Of a stretch of DNA of 64,000 bases, positions 57,633-64,000 are shown piece after piece. Positions within the stretch are counted from its first letter, which is position 1; the number at the start of each line of letters is the position of its first letter. The notes under the pieces were generated by a model. That model was not told the DNA's origin, ran no database searches, and saw only the letters and a program-made list of their open reading frames with translations. Made by a program: the position numbers and the translations under genes. This stretch comes from Termitomyces sp. T153 (lineage: Eukaryota; Basidiomycota; Agaricomycetes; Agaricales; Lyophyllaceae), in the NCBI GenBank assembly GCA_018296165.2, contig JACKQL020000015.1, forward strand, positions 1 to 64,000, read 5' to 3'.

Positions 57633-59483
57633 TTGACTCGGATTCGTTGATTCTGAACTTGATACTCGCAACTCGTACAACCTTCTTCGGTGGAAAGCGG
57701 GGCTGTCAGACCTGAGTATGTACTGGTTACTGAGGCAGCTGTATTATATTTACAGTCGGCTTCGAGAGCTCAGAATTCTGATTTATCAAACAGAGGGTCC
57801 AGGTAAAGCGCGGCTGCATCTCTGTGCGCGTGTGTATGTCGGGATAAGATGGATGGAAGCATTCATACTTGTGTCGAAAAAAAAGAAACAACAATAATTG
57901 TGATGAACATCGTACAGGGCTACTACTGTCGACGCGCCTCGGTGGATGATGTTCGTACCAGATCTAAAACCAGTACTAGCACCATGAAAGTGGGCTGTCA
58001 TTCCACTTTCACTTTTGAACCTGAGGTGTCTCGAGCGCTTAACGTTCAACGCTCCCAGGTCTAAGCTCTCTACGCGCACGCCTCGGGGAGTTACACCGCG
58101 GTCGAGTAGAGATCATAACCTGTTCTGATTGCACTGTATGTCTGATTGGATCGGGTCGGGTGGATGGTAGTTGGTTGGGCGGGTCAGTAGATGATGGTGA
58201 TGATTGGTGATGATTGCGTGGGTTAGGTTAGGTGATCAGTGATTGAATTGGAGTTGCAGCTGGGCTCAAGTACTGTACGCGTGTGCAACTTAAAATAAAA
58301 AAAAGAGCGGACTCGGACTGGGAGAGAGGTATGCGGTATGCGCGTGTGTATGTGTACCTTGGTAGTCCAAGGCTCGAATCTAAATAAAGCATGAAAGTTA
58401 TCCCTCTTCGCGGGACACACATGGGGTGGGGATGATCCTCGGGCTCACCGGCGTATTCGTTCTCAAGGTGTTCATACATAGCATATATACGGTAAGTAAT
58501 TATTCTTATCTTTGGAATTGTTAGAAAAATTTAGGCTCGTCGTTGACGTGCGCACGCCTAGTGTGCCGTGTGGTTGTTGGTTTCTTGGTTTGGGCGAGGA
58601 CGATCGATAACGATTCAATGGGCGCGCGCACGAGGGGCAAGTGCTGACGCACGTTGCCGTGTGCACGCGTTGTTTTTCGAACGCGTCGGAGGGGGAGGTC
58701 CGAGTCCGGATCGGTTGTCGAGTTGTGGGTATACTCGAGCTAACAGCTGCCACGAACTTGCACTGTACACTAGTGCTGAAAGCAAACGGCATACCTGCGA
58801 TTGCGAATGCATCGCTCCATCGCGCCGTCGCGCGCGGCATGCCGGGGACTTGATGGACCGTGGGGAAGTAGTAGTATCCATCATCGAAGGTGGATTCTGT
58901 AGAAATTCCCTTCGTCCCTACTTGTACCATACATCCTATGCCCTCGCACTTGATGCGGATTCTGATGCTTATGCTTATGCTTACTCTTATTCGAACTTAC
59001 CTAAATGTAGTCTAGTACTACTTCTAACTGAGAACTGACCTGGGAGGACTCTTGGCCTGTACCTCCGAAGAGGCAGGAATAACCCCTGAGGATTGGGTGC
59101 TCTTGTCATTTGGATGACTCTGGATGACCTTGGATGATTGGATATGATTCGTTGACGTTAGGTTGGTCGATAGTAATCATAAACGCCGATTCCTTGGCTT
59201 TTGGGGTGATCATTGCAGGTATTCTGAATGAGACCGCGGCCGTTGGACAAATGGGGACGCATCTGGCGGAAAACATAGACTCCACTCGCCATCGCCGGAT
59301 GACTTGGCTCGAAGCCTCAAAGCCCGATTTCGACGCTGTTTGTATGCGTGACGTGCCGAGTGTGGGATTGGATAGCCGGAAGCACGCGGGGACAGTGAGG
59401 CAGGACGAGCCGGGAGCGAGCCGGGATCGAGCTGGCTCAGATCTGGGACCCGATATGGGAGGACCGGATGGTTCGGATGGAGG

Positions 59484-59491
59484 GATATAAG
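59484..59491 (+). promoter_or_regulatory. TATA-like box of the gene at 59523
   Basis: GATATAAG lies about 35 bp before the ATG. The transcript leader would then be very short. Confidence 0.4.
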
Positions 59492-59522
59492 AAGAGGGAC
59501 TTGTCGAGCTGGGGACGCAGCC

Positions 59523-60347
59523 ATGCTCCAGCGTTCGACGTCGCCCATCTTCTTTGCGCGCCATCCGCCGGCGTCCCGCGCACAGGAAATCTCGCGCCTC
59601 CTCGACCCGGCATACTCCTCGGCAGCCTTTGCGCCAAACTCCGCCTACGTCGACCGCCACGGCGAGCTCCACGACCCAGACTACCGCCACTTCCCCGTCG
59701 CCCAGCCGAAGCGCCGCCCGTCCATCCCCGCCCGGCCCCGCTGGGAGTCCTTTGACGACGACGACGATGCCGACGCGGCCGAGGACGACCATTTCAGTCC
59801 CCGCCGCCCGTCCTTCTCTGAGTCGTACCAGCCCAAACGGCCCGTCTACTCCTACTCGTCCTACGTCCCTGCCATCGTCGTCCCAGACTCCTACGACGAC
59901 ACCGACACCGTCCTCGACGACAACGACGACGACGCGTCCTCCTCCCCGCGCCCCAACGGCGTCTCCCGCATCCTCTCCCGCACAAGGCGCGAGTTCTCCC
60001 GCAAACGCCGCTCCCTCGACGCCGCGTCCTCCTACTCCCCCACCCTCCTCACCCCCACCGACGACCACGACCACGACTCTGCGTCCCTCCACGCGCCGTC
60101 CCACCACCATCCCCTCGCCCACACCCTCTCACACCACTCATACAACTCGATCTACACCCTTCCGCCACAGCGCCAACTTACCCCTCCTCCAGAATACACT
60201 CCCACACAAGAGCCAGAGCGCGAGCAGGTGTGGACTCCGACGTGTGGCCAGGCGCTGCGCAGGCAGTGGCAGGCCGTCTCACTCCGGATTCGATTCAGCG
60301 TGTTTCGCGCACAGCGGCGGATGAAGAGCCGCCTTGCGATGCTATAG
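59523..60347 (+). CDS. Conserved-looking hypothetical protein, acidic and low-complexity
   Basis: A single open frame of 274 aa with strongly C-biased third positions, unlike its flanks, which supports real coding. The N-terminal 60 residues are the least repetitive part (S-R-L-L-D-P-A-Y then Y-V-D-R-H-G-E-L-H-D-P-D-Y-R-H-F) and look like a conserved module; I recall similar openings in unnamed basidiomycete proteins but cannot name a family. Poly-Asp tracts follow at about residues 77-90 and 122-140, then His/Ser-rich sequence. A basic, Arg-rich C-terminus (R-I-R-F-S-V-F-R-A-Q-R-R-M-K) ends the protein. No signal peptide or membrane segment. A long frame on the opposite strand (59106-60122) is a shadow of the biased codons. 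Confidence 0.8.
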   Translation: MLQRSTSPIFFARHPPASRAQEISRLLDPAYSSAAFAPNSAYVDRHGELHDPDYRHFPVAQPKRRPSIPARPRWESFDDDDDADAAEDDHFSPRRPSFSESYQPKRPVYSYSSYVPAIVVPDSYDDTDTVLDDNDDDASSSPRPNGVSRILSRTRREFSRKRRSLDAASSYSPTLLTPTDDHDHDSASLHAPSHHHPLAHTLSHHSYNSIYTLPPQRQLTPPPEYTPTQEPEREQVWTPTCGQALRRQWQAVSLRIRFSVFRAQRRMKSRLAML

Positions 60348-63300
60348 CGTTCCCAACTCCTCCATGCTTCTCGACTCGTTACGCGTTCTTGGCATTGCAT
60401 TCGCATCTACATCTGTATCTGTACAAACTACAAACTCGCATCACAATCGTCTGGATACCCACTCACTCACTCAACGGCTTCTCGACTCGACATGCATCCT
60501 CAACTACATATCATTATGCATCTCCACTGTATCTTTTTCTTCAGGCTTACCCTTCGGACTCTTTTCTAGCCACACACTTTCCGTTTCCTGCCACTACTCA
60601 CACTCCAATCGCAATCGCAATCTGTGTATACGAATCCAAGCCCTCGATGGGCAATCTCTCTCTGTACTTTTTAGCACTTTAGCTGTCATTTGTTACGTAC
60701 ATAGCTTTGAATACAAAAATATCTCAACCAAGACACAACCTCAGAGTGAGGGGACGCAGCTAAACCGAAACTCCGCTCCAACGCTGAGACAAAAGTTCTT
60801 TGTTACGTCAAACCGCGCATCTCATCTCATGATTGAGGGAACTCAAGAGACATACAAAGAATCACGTTCATACATAGCTATGTATGTGATATTTCAATCA
60901 CGGGTAGTCAGCCGGAGGGGCGGAAACGCGGAACTGAAAAAAAAAAACTTGTGATTCCAAAAAATTCCGCTGACTTGGTCAGGCTGACATAGTCACTGTG
61001 CTTATGCATCCTATCTTTGTGGTTCTGAAACTACGTGTTACGCATGCCGATAAACATATGCGTGCCGATTGCGTCGTAATGCGCCGGCGAGGGTAATACG
61101 TCATCGTCGTATGATTTATGTTTCCACCCACTCGGAAACTCTAAGTCAGCGTGACTCACTACAACCTTGTGTCGGGAGCGCTTTGTGGCGAGTGAACACC
61201 CTCACACTCACACACATTCGAAATTTCGAATCGAAGGGGGTTGGTTTCACGTACCGTACGGCACGGCTCGCTTTCAAGGCGCTTCCGAGCGCTTAAACAC
61301 CATCGAAACGCTATGCCTATACTTTATAGAACATGGGGATAGGTAAGAGCTTTTGGAGTATCATACATAGGTAAGGAGTATGTATGTCCCGAGGAGGGCG
61401 TGGGCGATGATTATGATTCTCTATCGTAGGTGTAACGGCGTGGTTTCGAACACTGCTTTTGCGCTTTGAGTTACATTTTACGTTTTGAGTCTATGTAGCA
61501 CTGGCCACGACGAGTCGAGTCTCCATCTCAGTGGCATATGTACAGTGGAACCAGGGTATGGAACTGTAACTGTAATGTGTAATCTTCAGAACTTTCTATT
61601 CGCAGAAGGGGAGAGTTTGTTACTTGATGTGTTTCCTGAGTGAAACTAGGTATGGGCCGTAACTGAGTACTAAACAACAACGCTTGTTTCTAATCGAAGC
61701 GACATCTACTGGCATGATTATACATCCATACATACATACGTAGCCGAAACCCCACTCCATCAGAAACGCCACCCCCGCATTAATATTAGTTAGACTATTA
61801 TGTATGTATAATGTAATAATGTATAGCCTGCGCTTAGCTCAGATGTCTATCATATCTTGCAATTGTCATTGTTGTTATTGTGATTCATAGATGTAGGGTA
61901 CACCGATAGTGGGTCAAATGATCCCCATCCACTGAAACCAATTCAAGTAAGAATCCGTGATTTCTAGAAACCTTTCTCGGGAGGGAGGGAGGTAGTCAGG
62001 GGATCCTACTGAGTAGGTTCCAGAGTGTGTTCCATCATGCGGCCTATGTATTATGCAATGTTCGATACTAGGTACAACGATTCTTCTCTACCCAGTACCT
62101 ACACTGTAGCCGAGACACACCACCCCACACTTTATATGTACATACATGCCAAGCGTGATCAGCGGGGACGCCACCCCCACACTTGCCAAGGGATGATACT
62201 TACATATAGTCGGTCTATGTTTACTTGGAGGACTTGTATGCCTAAATACGAGTCCAGTGAGACTAGTCCGAGTCGATCGATCGTTTAATGTATTATATTT
62301 CTCTTTCTTTCTTCTTCGTAATGGTAACCCCCGTTTTTTTTGCACGAGTACCCCACTTTTGGTGGATTTCTGCAGAAGGTCGAGAAACTTCGTTGTGTGC
62401 ATGACTTTATAGGTATAGTAAATAGGAAAAGGAAAAGTTTATCCGTGTCTATATCCATACACCTACTAATCAATACACCACCTCTGCTAACTAGAAATAT
62501 CAGGTTTGCTAGTTTATTTTTGTAGTATGAAAACATACAGCATCTCTCTAGCTCTAAGTTTGTCGGACATGCTCAAAAATGTGTACATGTACCCCCGTTC
62601 CAATCGAAAAGTGGCGCCCTGACACGCCCCGGAACTTGAACACCGCCACCTCCACATCCCCCCAATCCAAAGCCAAGCCCAAAGCCCAAAGGTCCAGGCC
62701 CAAGTCGAGGCACCGGAATGATCAGTAATTGTAAGTAATCCGACTACAGATACTTATATGGCGGAAGCATATATCTATATATATATTTATATAATATATG
62801 AATCCGTAATGACGTAGCGCCACCCTCGGGTGTGTTTTGAGTCCGGTCGAAATGCTATGCAGCGGCCCGCCTCTCTCAGATACTGTATGATCACGGTCGA
62901 GGATTTTGAAAGGGCGGAGAGGGGGCGCCCGGCTAATGCGGTGCCGGGGGTTGGTGGGGGCGCGGGAGGGCTGAGGATGTCGCGGTCTGAGATGAGGTGA
63001 GCCGGTGCGGTTTGCGGGGATGTTTAACGATCGCATCGCTGTGGTTTGTGTGGGCGGTCGGTCCATTTTGTTCGACGCCCAACGGGTCTGATCTCGTTCG
63101 GGAAGGTACGGGGATATAAGGGGTTTCTCGTTCAAGGTCTAATTTGAAGCATGTATTAATAACCCACGTGTCGTGGTGTAAACCCACCACCAGGTAGTTG
63201 TATGAACAAGTCCGAAAGGGTAAGCTTGTATCCTGTTGAAACACAGTGAGTCGGCCAGGCCAGGTGTGGGTGCCAGCGAATGACATAAAAGTCTCGAACA

Positions 63301-64000
63301 GTCACGTTTCTGGACGACAAACGAATGACCATTGATCATATGGCATGCAAGAACTGATTTCTGTCTTCGAGATTACGGGTCATTGGCTTTATACACGTAC
63401 ATGCCATAATACAGTCTTACAAGTTCTGGAACCATGGATTTCTGATGTTCTGAGCTGGTCCAACACGGAGTTCGAAGAATCAGAGGTCTTTGTGCGAGGA
63501 AAGTAAGTCTTCGCTGTTTCGAGCCCGACTATCATAGAAAAGATACATGCTCTCCTTGATATGGAGATTTATGCGGCAATACATGAAGTGCCCGTATAAT
63601 CTGATAGTTTCCAAGGACCAGCCAATGTACCCTCATTGATCCCAGAATCCGTGATCGTGTAGCCATTATTTGATGAGCGCATTCCCAGACTCAGAACACC
63701 GTGCTAAGTAGGACCCTCGAGTAAGTGGATCTCCCGAATAGCTGTGTAAGTATGTATATGCTATCTCCAGCGGGGATGGCACAAAGTCGGTCTCGTGATA
63801 CATATATCCATCGATAGAGCACAGCTCGCCTCAAACTGTCTGTGGACAGACAAAAGGAAGAGGCGCTTCTTGAATTTCCCAATCGGTAACACTTCGTGGG
63901 GAGCGCCTAATACAGAATCAGGACGAGAACAAAAAAGAACTTGGAAGCGCAGGAAGGAATCATGGGGTCACGATGGTTGCCTGATAAGATGATATGATCA
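60348..64000. other. Terminal region without a supportable gene
   Basis: Overlapping short frames up to about 206 codons just after the gene (60334-60954) look like untranslated sequence. The rest shows AT-rich patches and no recognisable domain, tRNA or transposon feature. Confidence 0.5.

Larger units (their letters stand above)
50601..59522. other. 8.9-kb stretch without a supportable gene
   Basis: Base composition and CpG look normal, yet frames are short on both strands. The longest are about 151 codons (55346-55801, plus, and 58568-59038 region) and none has recognisable motifs. 54231-54831 on the minus strand has hydrophobic and Ser/Asn-rich pieces that could be a decayed membrane protein. 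No transposon domains, LTRs or tRNAs were found. Multi-exon genes with very short exons could be missed by eye. Confidence 0.5.

Noticed and set aside
59106..60122. 338-codon open frame on the minus strand opposite the gene at 59523-60347
   Set aside because: It is rich in Gly, Val and Arg as expected for the antisense of C-ending codons, and has no motif; the plus-strand frame explains the openness.
59554..60324. 256-codon plus-strand frame in another phase, Thr/Pro/Ser-rich
   Set aside because: Frame shadow of the same codon bias; low-complexity only, and its start lies inside the better frame.
60334..60954. 206-codon plus-strand frame after the gene at 59523
   Set aside because: No motif, composition like untranslated sequence, and overlaps another frame of similar length.

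Overview
The window looks like nuclear DNA of a basidiomycete fungus, most likely an Agaricomycete. The protein-coding genes are split by many very short spliceosomal introns (46-65 bp, GT-AG). Two housekeeping genes have clear fungal forms: the GATOR1/SEA subunit IML1 and the NatB acetyltransferase NAT3. The transposons are Ty3/Gypsy chromoviruses, Ty1/Copia, Helitron and Tc1 types. Many copies have lost CpG through CG-to-TG/CA change, as expected from CpG methylation or RIP-like decay. No genus can be named from sequence alone.

Layout. (1) 1-26,733 is a CpG-poor transposon block. It holds a complete Gypsy copy with target-site duplications (TSD) at 14-6,379. It also holds a relic Gypsy on the plus strand near 8.7-10.3 kb and a palindromic element with Pol III-like boxes at 10.4-11.1 kb. 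An older Gypsy (11,256-25,114) is split by a younger one (13,780-20,379) and by a 1.1 kb insertion. (2) Two tRNA-Lys(CTT) genes at 26.7-27.1 kb stand where CpG content recovers. (3) 27.1-40.3 kb is the gene island: IML1 (9 exons, 1545 aa), NAT3 convergent to it, a decayed duplicated block with a truncated F-box start, degenerate repeats with a TPR-like fragment, a kinase-like gene with a signal peptide and one in-frame stop, and an F-box-like gene. (4) 40.3-48.9 kb is a second transposon block: a Copia element with a 5-bp TSD, a Pif1/Helitron helicase fragment, and a Tc1 transposase relic joined to that helicase. CpG loss begins inside the Copia element. (5) 49.2-50.6 kb carries a gene of the family often labelled 'geranylgeranyl pyrophosphate synthetase' in fungal annotation. 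(6) 50.6-59.5 kb has normal base composition but no gene I can support. (7) 59.5-60.35 kb holds a single-exon acidic, low-complexity protein gene; nothing supportable follows to 64 kb.

IML1 acts in TORC1 amino-acid signalling and NAT3 in co-translational N-terminal acetylation. They are neighbours without an evident shared pathway. The main biological interest is the record of genome defence: sharp CpG-loss boundaries, one inside a single retrotransposon and one at the tRNA pair, and reverse-transcriptase active sites lost by CpG decay. Exon structures were joined by hand from splice consensus and reading frame; no alignment or database search was run.
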